From: Prinia subflava
Lineage: Eukaryota; Chordata; Aves; Passeriformes; Cisticolidae
Direction: 5' to 3'
Assembly: GCF_021018805.1 (NCBI RefSeq)
Contig: NC_086250.1
Location: forward strand, 65,669,322 to 65,733,321
Length of the DNA: 64,000 bases
Below are positions 53,533 through 64,000 of this stretch, in pieces. The notes beneath the pieces are model-generated. The model did no database searches. It was not told where the DNA came from and saw only the letters and a list, made by a program, of their open reading frames with translations. Position numbers and translations under genes: made by a program. The number at the start of each line of letters is the position of its first letter. Position 1 is the stretch's first letter.

Positions 53533-53590
53533 CCTAAGTCTGTTCCCACTGAGGTCAGCTGGCAGCTTGCCATAGACTTCAGGGGGAATA
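53533..53590. mobile_element. Ancient palindromic MITE-like element
   Basis: The left arm CCCACTGAGGTCA (53545-53557) is an imperfect inverted repeat of TAGACTTCAGGGGG (53573-53586), separated by 'gctggcagcttgcca'. This matches the recurrent amniote palindrome cccactgaagtcaatgg…ccattgacttcaatgggag. It is the clearest member of this class in the window by arm symmetry. Confidence 0.4.
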
Positions 53591-56578
53591 GTCTCAAACT
53601 GTTAAGTGTAAATTCAGTCCCAAATCTGCAGTTTGAAGGATGATATTATGTCTCAGCCTCGCTCAGTTTGATCTGCTGATATTTTAGCAGTTTAACATCT
53701 TATATCATGTTGTTGGCATGCTGCTCTGGAGCTGAACATCCCCCCATCTTTTGTTACCTTCGTGATTATACTCTCCATGGGTTCTTACAGTGCTCTCATC
53801 GCTGTTGTATCTGAAGCCCTTCCAATTATTCATTGAGTAACTAACATCGCTCACATGCAATTCATTTCTGCTCTCCCAGGAGGAGCTCAGAGGAGAGTTT
53901 TGCCATGGTTTCCTCTTCCCCACATCAAACACAATCTATCCCCTGGCCTACCCATCAACTAAAAATTAGGGTTGGTAAGAACACGCTGTCTAAAAAAAAA
54001 TCCCTCTCCTACCATAACGAATGTTTCCAAGGTCAAGACATTGCACTGTTCCCTATGTCAGGATATGTTTTTGCTCTGGGATGTATCCTGATACAGATGT
54101 CTGGGCTACCTAACTCTGCAGGAGGCCATCTACATTCCAGATGTGGATTCCTGTTCAGATCACACTGGCATTACATGCCACAGTCTTGACTATTTCTCAG
54201 ATGTAGCCTGAGGGATGTAGCATAAAACACTTAGATGTGCTGAAAGGATGGGTCGCCTCACAATTTCAAGGATGTCCTTGTCTTTGTCTTCAGGAAACAT
54301 CCTCATCCTTCCCAGTCCATCCACAGAAGTTTCTATTCTCTCACTGTCTTCTCATGCCCCACTTCCATCTACTGGCACAGCAGACACCCGGCACTGCAGA
54401 ATAAAACAATAACTGACTCATACAATTTCTCAGGTTCTGTATTGTCCAAAGACTGGGAAGCAAAAGAAAGAAGAGAGAAATGCCATGGATTAGAACAGTA
54501 AGTGACATAAAAAATTAGAGTGCTAGTTACATTGAAGATAAAATGTAGTAAACTGCACTAGCATATTTGTATCTATTAGGAAAATATTAATTCACTATAA
54601 AAATACCTTAGAGTCACTGAATACCCCAAAACACAATTGATTCCAGTGAGGGTAGGAAATATTCAGGATTGGATCTACAAGGAGATCAAAATTGCCTCTC
54701 ATGATATTGTTCACATCAGTTTATTCTATATTAGAAAGGAAAACAATGCATCAAAAAAGCTACAAAACTCCAAGTTGTATCAAAACAACACTTTGGAAAT
54801 TAAATCTTTATGATCTTGTCCCAAAGGGTGATTTCAAATGTTAGTCTGAACTGAATGTGCACATAGGGCATAAGATATGAAATATTCAGATTTCCAAACT
54901 GTCTTTTTGGCTCTGCATACAGGCAAAATCTGTCAGTTGCAGATGGATTAAACTGAGGTCTCCTCCCTCCTCAATGTCATTGTGCATTAACCTACAAGAC
55001 CAATATGCAGAAAGAAAGGAGGATTTGACAGACCTCTGTTTTCTTTTCTCCAAAAAATCATCTTTCCCTACAAAATCATCTTCTGTGAAGCTAAAACTGA
55101 AATAGTTTGAAACTGAATAGCAAGGCTTTTCTGTTTTAGCAAAATATCATATTTTAACAACAAAAACTAATCAAAAGTGTTGCCTATCTCTTTGTGAACA
55201 ATTGGCATGAGAACCTAAGGGTTGTTTTGATTTGGTCTTTTAAACACCATGAAAAAGATTAAACATATGAAAGTAAAACCCATCATTTTTAACAGTTCAT
55301 CATTTCACAAATGAATCATGGCTGTGATAAATAAAATAATTCTGGATGATCCAGTCTGTCCAAGGGAACAGCAGATGGTGTAGAATGTCATTTGTCCTGC
55401 TGGCCCTCAGAGGTGCCATATTCATCTTAAAGCAGATTGGTAACAGTGCAAATGTAAAATATTCTGATCCCAGACAGTCACCACATTGATTTACCAGTGC
55501 TAGGATTCTTTAAAAACAGAAGGCCAAACCACAAACCAAACAAAAATCACTTGAAGATGAAGTAGTGTGTTTTGAGGCCCTTCTCATTTTTTGAAGTACA
55601 AGCTGAAATTCTCACTACTTCACTAATAATGGCTTTAAGAAAACATTTGATTTTGGGAATACCACAAGAAAATCTTGACAACAACAATGTCAAGTGAAGT
55701 GGAATAGCTATACTGGGAGTAAAATAATCAGGTTTGGTTAGAATAGAACATACTGAATACTCTGAAGGAAAATATTATTTTCCTTAGAAGTTTTTATTTA
55801 AAATCTGGACAAGTATAGGAGTGATATTTGTATAAAACTTTCCTGTGTTTCTTTTCATTAAAACAGTTGTAACCTTTCTCTGTCCCCAGTGTTTAGCTTT
55901 TAATGGGCCCTCTGAATAAAGCACTCAGATATTATAAATAATCACTTTTGCAATTAGCTTTCCAGCTTTCAAAGAAGTTATTGGATGAATCAGGAATGGA
56001 ATGGGACCAGTTAAGTTATTATGGAATCATAATAGGCAAATAAATTCTGAAACAGCATGGGAATGAAAACTTCTCTTTCAGAAATAGTCTTTATTTCTTT
56101 TTCTTTTTACTAAAGTAAATTGCTTTAATGATTCATTCCACAATAGTCAAATGTCTGCAGGAAAATATTGCCTTTGAGGGTTATCTAAATAGTTATTCAG
56201 CTTAGTATAAGTTCACAGTGGAAGATGGAATCTACATTAATAACATGAATTTGAAAAAAAAAAAACCCTGCCTGTGATCTATAAAAAAATCTGTGAGATT
56301 AACTTTCTTCAACTAAACAGCTTTCCCTTGTTATAAAAATCAGCCTGAAAAACCATACATATATTAGTAATGGAAAGATTTTGCTATTTATTATGACACA
56401 TAAATATAATGAATGTTAAATTTTACTCATTTTGGAAATCAGAATTTTCCATTTGTTTGTCTGAAATACTGCATTTCTGAGTACTTTACTGAGTTCAAGT
56501 ACTTTCTCTCCCCACCCAGTTCCTCCCTGCTCAGGAAACTTACTAGACAGCAGAAATCCAGGGTAAAATCTTGCATAG
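53591..56578. other. Non-coding AT-rich DNA
   Basis: A - frame at 53705-53932 (75 codons) has unusually even composition (Asn, Ser, Trp, His) but no recognised similarity. The piece 54635-54680 (caattgattccagtgagggt) vaguely recalls the old MITE-like class. Otherwise unique sequence. Confidence 0.6.
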
Positions 56579-56793
56579 AAAACAAAACAAAACAAAACAA
56601 ACCCCCCCCAAAACCCAACAACAAGAACAAGAACAAGAACAACAACAACAACAACAACAACAACAAAAAAAAAACCAAAAACACAAAAAAACCCAAAAAA
56701 ACCAAAAAAACCCCCCACAAACAAACAAACAAACAAAAAAACAAACAAACAAACAAACAAAAACCCCAAACAAACTAAAAAAACCCAAACACC
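56579..56793. repeat. A/C-only low-complexity tract with composite microsatellites
   Basis: About 215 bp on the + strand are almost entirely A and C, with only three G and one T. Sub-blocks follow in order: (AAAAC)n, a C8 run, (AAGAAC)n, (AAC)n of about eight units, an A10 run, A/C mixtures, and (CAAA)n. Long open frames on both strands (Gln/Asn/Lys/Thr-rich, or Phe/Val/Leu/Cys-rich) are composition artefacts. It is probably a decayed, slippage-expanded A-rich tract. Confidence 0.95.
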
Positions 56794-59700
56794 TTAAGCA
56801 AAAAAATATTTTTGTCTTTCTTCTGCTCCCATACTTTTACCTGATCTGCTTCTTAGCTTTTTCTGTTTTATTGTCATTATAGCCAAAGTACTGGATTTTG
56901 GTAAAGAAGGCAGAAGGAGGATATTTAAATGAATTTACAAGTGTCCATTTGAGATTTATTTTTAAAATAATTTTTATAACTAAGTCAAGAGAGATTTTAC
57001 TTCTCATAGGAACTGCCATACTAAATTGATTAGCCACTCATCCTGACACTGTTCTTTGTCTCCAGAAGTTGAGGGGTTTACTAAAAGGAACTCATTAGAA
57101 ATGCACTTTATAATTCCATACTATCCTATAGAAAACAAACAACAAAAAGGCTTTTTCTATCAGCCACCATTTACCCTGCAAGGATAGCAGGAATTAGTGA
57201 AATTGTTCCATATTGGATAAAGACATGTCTAATTACTAAATTGTTCACTGTTACTGGAGGACATTTGGAAAGAGTACACACTAAAGCCTGGTCTTCTATT
57301 TATAATATGTACAGATATGCCACCATGGCAGACTCACAGCCACATAAGCTGAGAAAATTGCACTGTTGACAGTCACATCTTTTACCAAGTAAGAGCAGAA
57401 ATTCTACGCCACAAATCCAGATACCAGGGTTATATACCCAAACCTTTCTGTACCATATGTTTAGCCGGAGATTTTGATCTAACACAGTGACAGTTGGATA
57501 TAATCTTTATTGGTCCTACCTTTGCAGAGGTTAAATGCACAAATGAAACCAGCCTGTGTGGATTTAGCTAGATTTTTAAAATGATATGAACAGGGTGGCA
57601 AAATGCACACACAGAAAATACAAGCATCTTTCCTTTGCTGACCCAGGTTAGATTTGATTCAGCACAGAAGCAAAGAAAATGTTAAAGGTCTGGGTTATGT
57701 TTTTGAAAGAAGACTCCATAGAAAATATGCACACAAATTACTATAATGAAGGACAGTTGGCAAAAATGATAAGAACGATAAGGAAAAAAAGTGAGCATAT
57801 TTCAGTCTGAAATAGTCTTTCGCTATCACAAACCATCTGTTTCCACAAAGAGTTGGAATGATGCTTAGCCATGTTTTCCTAGCTGGAAATAAGAAAAAGG
57901 AAAGTATTTCTGTCAAATCCTCATGATCATGCTAGCAATTTCTTAATGCCATAGTTCTGAAAATCTTTTCTTTGAAGTCAGACTCCCTGGAAGCACTGAA
58001 TTCACAGTTTGTGGCAATGTCTTAATGTAAATCAACAAATCATTCCACTGGATTCTTATTCTTGCACTACAAAGTAAATAGAAATATTCTGTGTTCAATA
58101 CTAAATCACTGCTTTTAGGAAAAAGTAAACAAACACATGAAGAAAGAGCTTCAGAGCAAGCTACATTTTGATCAGCAAATGAAAGCTTAGTTTTTTGTCA
58201 TTTTCTTCCCCATCTCATCCCAGGCAACACAGAAGCTGTTTGATTTTTAGACCTTTTGACATTTAAAAGAATGAAATAATAAAACACATCATATTTAAAA
58301 GTTCTTCTATAGGAAGAGTCACACATTTAAATTGTTAACAAATATTTTTAAGCAATAGGCAGGATTTTTTTTTTAATTTTCTGGCTACATGGTTCAATTT
58401 GAAGCTTTTAAACTAAAATTGGATGCATCTACAGTTGGTGAAGTAACATTGCTAACTCTAGGTTTAAGTTCAGCAGAAATTTGCCCAAACTTTTCCCAAT
58501 GCTGCTATAGGAGAGAAGCTGCCTCATTTGAAGTGTTTTCTGATGCAGAACCTTCTTAGTGAGGAATAATGTCAGATTGTGACTTATAACCCATTTCTTC
58601 AACGCCACTTACATCATCTTGTAACTAATCATGGAGGGGTCAAAAGATTTCAAGAAGACAACTGACTTAATAGAGTCCTATTAGCACAGGTCAGACAGCA
58701 AAATGGGATTCTAAAGTTATGCAGTCCAAGTGTGTCTTTGGTCAAGTCACATGGAATAGATGTGCAGCTCTGGGGCTTTTGTTCCATTTTCAAGTGAAAT
58801 GAATTTATGGTCATGCCCATGTGCTGCACTGTGTGTTAAATGAATGCATCAAGCAGCAATCTCTCAGTAGCACAAATAATTCTGTACTTTGCTGGCACAT
58901 ACTGCCTTAAGGTGGAAGAAAAATGTTCTCTTAGCTGATAGGGGCTCCAGGTGTATTATATCTTGCAAGCTCTCTTAAATCACCTCAAAAATTGATTTGG
59001 AAGGAATTTTGAATAATAAAAATTTCTTTAGTTATTTGTCCTCAACACATGATTTAGGCAATTTTGGTATGGAGTTTGAGAGATCACTGGTTGTGTACAG
59101 TCAACACAGAACCACAGGCAGCAGCACTTGGCCATTCTCAGTAGATTTCTGTGTCATTCATTCATAAATAATATTCACTGGCACCTCAGGGGTGGGTTCA
59201 TCAGGAGAAGGTTTTTGAGTGAAAACATTTTGAATAACAATTTTGGCTAAGCAGAGGAGATAAATCTATATTGATAGCAGTTAACAAAAGCAAAGCGGAT
59301 GACAAGTATATCCAAAAGATACTTCAAAACTCCAAAACAACATTTTAAATTCTGGGAGTTTAGGATATTGATAAGGTTGGACAAGTGGTTGGGGAGAGGG
59401 GCAGAGAGTTAATGTCTGGTAAATGAGATACATTTATAGGATGAAGTTTCAGATAACCTGTGAATCACACCAGGGAATGGGCACCTTTCCTTCTTGCAGT
59501 TTGAATTCTGGCCGAGTACTGTATGACTCATACCAATCAGAGTGCAAAAGACCAGACTTTTGGTGCTGACTCCACATTCTCAAGCCAAACTCTAAATAAA
59601 GTTTTCTTATTTAGAAAATGTTATATACAGGCATCTTGGAATTTGAGAAGAGATCAACTTGGCAACAGAGAAATAACTTACACTTTTTAATGACATTCAA

Positions 59701-62700
59701 ATCCTTTTAGTCAGTGACCAATTTCCATGTAGATGTTTAGTGATGGATTCGGTGCTTACTGTGCCAGGTTTCGTAGCTATGATTCTTCAACCTCTGTGAC
59801 ACACTCATTTTAAGATTAAACAAAGCAGTCTTTACAGCACAGCAGTAAGCTAAAACATGAGCAAGATTCACACGTACCAACACAGTACCAGAACAGAGCA
59901 TCAATGCCAATAAGCTATTACCAAAAAAAATTTGGGAGGATGGGAACTTTAGGCATGCCTTGGAAATTTCAAGTGGATCAAACTGAATTTACTGAGGCTG
60001 AAATTCAGTCAATATGCTGGAGGCATATCAGCCTGGCCTAAATTAAGCTAACTATGAATGATTTAAGAAACTGACCAGGGGCTGGGATTGTACTCCATCA
60101 CATTTCTGGTACTTTCAGATATATCATTTATGATAAGCAAGTGGGAATGACGGCTGTTATCCTGTGATCAGTGGGCAGATGGATCCCATATTTCAATAGG
60201 AAGTAAAGCTACAAATGACACAGTCAGATAATGATGGCTTTTGCCTATAGCCTTTGATAGAATATCTTTGGTAATAAAATAAGATCCTTGTGTATGGTCT
60301 ATAAAACAGCATTTCAGAAAAGGCTTTGAAAGATTTTTATTTTTTCCTTTTAAATAATGTGCTTCTGCAACAATATCTACAAAGACACAGGCCAAATACT
60401 CAACATCTGTATATCTTATTTCTTATTTTGAACAGACACTTGGCACATTCACAGATGTATTTTCCCCCAAATAATACAAACCAGAAAGTGCTTTATCATT
60501 TCCTTTAGTTCTTTATCAAGAAAGAAGAAAAAAAAATCTATCATTTTCATGTCGGTGTAAACTTTTTTATCCATTCTGCTGCCTTTGAAACACTAATGCT
60601 TATGACACTCATTACAACACAGTCCTAGTCATTCAGCTAGTTTAGGACTTACCTTATCCTAATTCATTTTAGGATCTGTCATTAAAAGTGCATTGCACTT
60701 TATCTCTTATTGTTCCCCAAAAGCTATGATCAAGGGTCCACAATTTGGATTTCTCTCTCCTGCAAGTATCATATATCAAATCACTGTCCAAGAACACTAA
60801 ATCTTAAATCTTTTCAACTTTCCTAACACATATATTGCTATCCTAAAACCACTCCTGTTATTGTAATTATTTATATCTACCCCTCAGACAAAATTCAGAT
60901 TTGTGATTAAACGTATTATACCAATGAAAAGATTCATCTTTGTAAAACCATGGTGTGTGACACAATGCAACATAGCATGAGACATGCAGCTGTCTTCCAC
61001 ACATACTTTCTTGGTCCTTGAGTTCCTGTTGCTTCATTTAACCAACTGGTTGCATATTGCATAAAACAAGCTTCTCCTATTATGTCTGAAATTTTGTCAG
61101 TTTCTTAGCATTGTTTTCCTCTTTCAAATAACTTCTATACATGAATGTAATCTTGCATTCTGTTATGAATAAAAAAGGTCTCCTTCCAGTCTAAACAAAA
61201 GCAGAACATAGATCATAAACAACAAAAGCTAGAAAATAAAACACAGAGGTTTTAGTGTTGTGTGTGGAGAAAAAGGACAAGAACACTCATGATGAAAACA
61301 TTCTTTTAATAGGAACAGAATGGAGTTGCATCAGTGCATTAAGACCACGTACTTCCTACCACTCACATTCCAGAGAGTTTTCATTTGTCAAAGAGGACCT
61401 TCACAGGCCATTTCAGTGACATAGAAAAGGAGCTAAGATGAAGAATGCAACAAGTGAATTATGAATTCCTGAGATAAAGGCAGGAATCTCTACAAAATGG
61501 AGTTTAGACAGTATTAAGTGAAAACATTGTTACCCTCTCCAATGTGTTTTAAGTCCTACAATTGGAATGCCCACTGAAATATACCCCAAGTGGGAATATG
61601 ACATCTCCTCAGAAGCAAGTAAGAGAAAAATATAACAAGAAGTAAAAATACTTACCAGGTGGAAGGGAAAGATACAAAGAAAAAAATATGCACATGTGGG
61701 TTTATTGTTGCCTGTTCCTGTTCTCCTACTATTTTTTACAAAAAAGAAAAATGAAGTGAAAGGTGCAATATGCCCCAGCTGAAACCAGCACAGCCTGTTT
61801 CATGCAACATACTTTACTAAAAGTACATTCCATGAGAATATGATTATGATTTGCTGACCTGGCAGCAAATATCTGACTTGTATCAGATTAAGAACAGGGA
61901 ATTTCTAGTCTTCTCTTCATTAAAGGAGAATTATCATTGTTTCCCTCAACTTTCCTATTACTAATCTGGAAAACTTTTCTTCAAAAATCTTCAGTCCACT
62001 TCTGTGCTTTGGGAAATGGAACAGTTTGCCTTAGCTGTTGACATCTGAGGGCTTTTCCTTAAAGGACAGCAGCAATTTCATTCTGCTACCCATCTTCCTT
62101 GTATGGCAGCATCACCCAAAATGTGTATTACTTTTGATTTAATAACAAAACACTGTGTTTCCTTAACTAATAAACCTTACTCACAATGATTCTCATGTGA
62201 GTGTTTTTAAAAGCCTCCTATGTGCCCAAGCTGTCAACTTCCAAAGCTAAAACAACAGTTTCAGTGCTGCACATGCTAACACCTGTGCTCAACTTGAAAT
62301 CACTGACATTGATCCATCCACAGAGACAAGTGAGTCTAGTATGTGTTAGTAGATACAACCCAAACACTGAGTGTTTATGGTTGTTTTCTTCATGAAGGAA
62401 AAAAACAACAGCAAAGTTTTCTTGGGAGAAAGTTAAGAACCCCATCTAACCATGAGAGAAGCAGAGAAGAAGCAGCTTGCTCCTTCCTTCAAGTGGAAAT
62501 GCACCTAGCACTGGAAGATGTAACTGTAATGAAATGTAATTGCAACGCTGGAAGACGTTAAGATGGATAGCCATTAACACTTTTATTGCAAAGGAAAGAA
62601 TCAAACTTCGGCCAGAGTCAAGATTTGTCATTTCCTGTCCTAACAACACTTCAGCTTCATCTAGCAACTCTTAAAACTGCTTGCTAACTTTTTCCGTTTA

Positions 62701-63359
62701 TATATTCAGTTACAAATTGTTGGAAGGAATTTAAAGCAAAACCAGGGAGGGAGATAATGTATATTAGCAATTCATAAATTGTCCTGTCTAAGCTGGTGTG
62801 CATTTTTGTTCAGTATTTGATGAGCATTCCTGCAGAAACATGCTTGGGAGCTGTAGATTCATTCTGCAACACTATCTCTTGTTACTCTGCACAGTAACTA
62901 CGTGGATGCAGTGGTGCAAAATATATGAACCCCTAAGTATCCCCTGAACTGTGTTTTACACTGCAGAAATATAAATTATTATGAACAGCCTGTTAGCCTG
63001 TTTTCACAGTACACATGGACTTTGTGTGTGAGCACACCCCAGAACACTTCCTGCCATTTGAATCATGAAGGGCCGGATTTTACCTCATAGCTCTTATTTA
63101 AGCACATATTTCCTCAGCTAACAGCCCTCCTGGATTCCAAGGGCCTGAAGAGAGGCATCACATGTGGAAAAAAGAGGAGCAGGGGAGCTCAGGAAGCCAA
63201 TCAGTGCTAGAAATGTTTCTGAGCAGCTACAGAAGAGCTTGTGTGCATCTTCCTGAGACTCATCACTAATTGTCTTGAAGTCTGACCCTGCTAAACTCTT
63301 ACAGAGAAAATGACAGATTTCAGCTTAATTAGCTTTTGTTTCCTTGACCGCACACAAAG
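56794..63359. other. Non-coding AT-rich DNA
   Basis: Unique AT-rich sequence with only small unrecognised frames (for example - 60168-60395 and overlapping frames at 62201-62667) and the weak MIR-like fragment at 58.7 kb. At 63069-63084 'agggccggattttacc' may be the end of another ancient palindromic repeat. Confidence 0.65.
58722..58805 (+). mobile_element. Possible MIR-like SINE core remnant
   Basis: The string 'gtgtgtctttggtcaagtca' resembles the MIR core 'gtgtgaccttgggcaagtca'. It is followed at a fitting distance by 'gttccattttcaagtgaaat', which may correspond to the 'gtttcctcatctgtaaaatg' segment. Divergence is high and the similarity is short, so chance cannot be excluded. Confidence 0.35.
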
Positions 63360-63549
63360 CAGCGCTGCATTTCAGCTCTTACCCAGCCTGTGGTGTCAGA
63401 AGGAAGCTGAAGGATTTCTCCCGTTCTTTCTCTCCCTCTGACACCCGCCTCTGCTAATGAACGTGGCTAATCAGCCGAGCACCTCTTCTGCAGGAGCTGG
63501 AAGTGCTTTACCAGCTGGATGCAGAGCCAGATCTGGGACACGCTGGCAG

Positions 63550-63588
63550 CATTCCCACTTACTTCAATGGGACCAAGATTGATCCTAC
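63550..63588. mobile_element. Possible ancient MITE-like fragment
   Basis: 'ttcccacttacttcaatggg' followed by 'accaagattgatcct' carries the 'acttcaatggga' centre and 'ggatc'-like end typical of the recurrent palindromic amniote repeat. Only half a palindrome is visible. It lies inside the CpG-enriched terminal block. Confidence 0.3.
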
Positions 63589-63617
63589 ATGAGACATTAT
63601 CAACTGCAGCCACCTGC

Positions 63618-63646
63618 GGGGAGGGAGCACAGGGGAGGAGAGGGGG
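63618..63646 (+). other. Putative G-quadruplex motif
   Basis: Four G-runs (GGGG at 63618-63621, GGG at 63623-63625, GGGG at 63632-63635, GGGGG at 63642-63646) are separated by loops of 1, 6 and 6 bases. This satisfies the usual G3+N1-7 rule on the + strand. Confidence 0.75.
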
Positions 63647-63837
63647 AGCACAGCAGCTGTTTAGCAGCGCGTGGTAACACAGAAACAAGAGTTCAGGCTC
63701 GGAAATGAAGAATGCCGGATCCAATTGCAACTGCAGGTGGAATGTAGGTGAGCAGAATGCTACCGCCGCAGTTGGGATTTGGCATCAGCTTTCAGGCCAG
63801 CAGTACCCTGAGACCTTTCCCAGCAAAGGGTCAGGAG

Positions 63838-63960
63838 CCCTGTGGTCTAATGGACACAGCATGGGACTGGGAAACAGGCATCCTTGAGAGCAGCCATGTG
63901 GCTGTCCTTGGAAATAACATGCTGACCGTCTGTTAACAAATTAGCCTCTTTAACCTTCCA
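63838..63960 (+). mobile_element. Old tRNA-derived SINE (MIR/CORE-SINE-like) remnant
   Basis: The segment starts with a tRNA-like 'tgtggtctaatgg' (an A-box-like pol III promoter half) followed by 'catgggactgggaaacaggc'. It continues into 'tgtggctgtccttgg' and a pyrimidine-rich 'tagcctctttaacctt'. The order matches tRNA-derived amniote SINEs such as MIR (…gtggttaagagc…ggactctgg…tgtgaccttgggcaag…aacctct…). The B-box (ggttcgaatcc) is degraded to 'catccttgagagc', so it is neither a functional tRNA nor an active SINE. The exact family is uncertain. Confidence 0.5.
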
Positions 63961-64000
63961 TCAATCCCCTGAAACACAGGGTGCTGTGCTGAAGGCTAGA

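Larger units (their letters stand above)
63360..63780. promoter_or_regulatory. CpG-enriched block with G-quadruplex motif; candidate promoter or first-exon region
   Basis: About a dozen CpGs lie in roughly 420 bp, against a very CpG-poor background (ccgcacac, agcgctgc, cacccgcctc, gaacgtgg, agccgagc, cacgctgg, gcagcgcgtgg, taccgccgcag). A G4 motif follows at 63618-63646. A donor-like 'tgtaggtgagcag' occurs at about 63743-63755. No long reading frame, TATA box at a clear distance, or recognised protein is present. A CpG-island-like promoter or enhancer for a transcript running off the right edge is possible but unproven. Confidence 0.3.

Noticed and set aside
56413..56882. Several 80-121-codon frames rich in Asn/Gln/Lys or in Phe/Val/Leu/Cys
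   Set aside because: Translations of the A/C low-complexity tract; no complex sequence supports a protein.
63846..63910. Possible functional tRNA gene
   Set aside because: An A-box-like start is present, but the B-box and acceptor stem pairing are missing; it fits a SINE fossil instead.

Overview
The window looks like vertebrate nuclear DNA, most likely from a bird. The strongest evidence is two 3'-end fragments of CR1 LINEs, at 33641-33902 and 14770-14833. The first ends in the ATGATTCTATGA-type tail typical of avian and reptilian CR1. Interspersed repeats are sparse, the DNA is AT-rich and CpG-poor, and nothing resembles mammalian Alu, B1 or L1. The scattered, very old SINE (MIR-like) and palindromic MITE-like fossils also fit an amniote genome. 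I cannot name the species or chromosome.

I find no protein-coding gene that I can support. Apart from simple repeats, the open reading frames are short (at most 166 codons), overlap on both strands, match no family I recognise, and sit in no visible exon/intron pattern. No rRNA, functional tRNA, snRNA, CRISPR array or prokaryotic operon was seen. The window is best read as a gene desert or the inside of a very large intron.

Layout: 1-5.3 kb is plain AT-rich sequence with a small tandem duplication at 368-415. An A/C-only tract lies near 5.3-5.45 kb. Unremarkable sequence with short TA and ATT/GTT runs follows to 14.3 kb, then a CR1 tail at 14.8 kb. Old MITE-like pieces occur at 10.9, 15.1, 18.9, 36.8, 45.9, 53.5 and 63.6 kb. 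A CpG-retaining block rich in transcription-factor-like motifs lies at 19.65-20.6 kb, with a second candidate regulatory block at 24.9-25.2 kb. A second A/C tract is at 22.0 kb. At 30.4-30.8 kb there is an uninterrupted 378-bp TTCC/GGAA microsatellite. At 36.35-36.43 kb a perfect 19-bp-arm hairpin with shuffled inverted segments suggests a template-switch mutation. MIR-like fossils are at 40.4, 48.2 and 58.7 kb. A GC-rich patch is at 44.9-45.2 kb and a GATA microsatellite at 45.6 kb. A third A/C tract is at 56.6-56.8 kb. The last 650 bp (63.36-63.96 kb) is the most gene-like area: CpG-enriched, with a G-quadruplex motif and an old tRNA-derived SINE.

No genes can be shown to work together here. 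If the window has a function, it is probably regulatory (long-range enhancers), and this is inference. Every conserved-element or enhancer call below rests on composition and motif impression only and needs a cross-species alignment.
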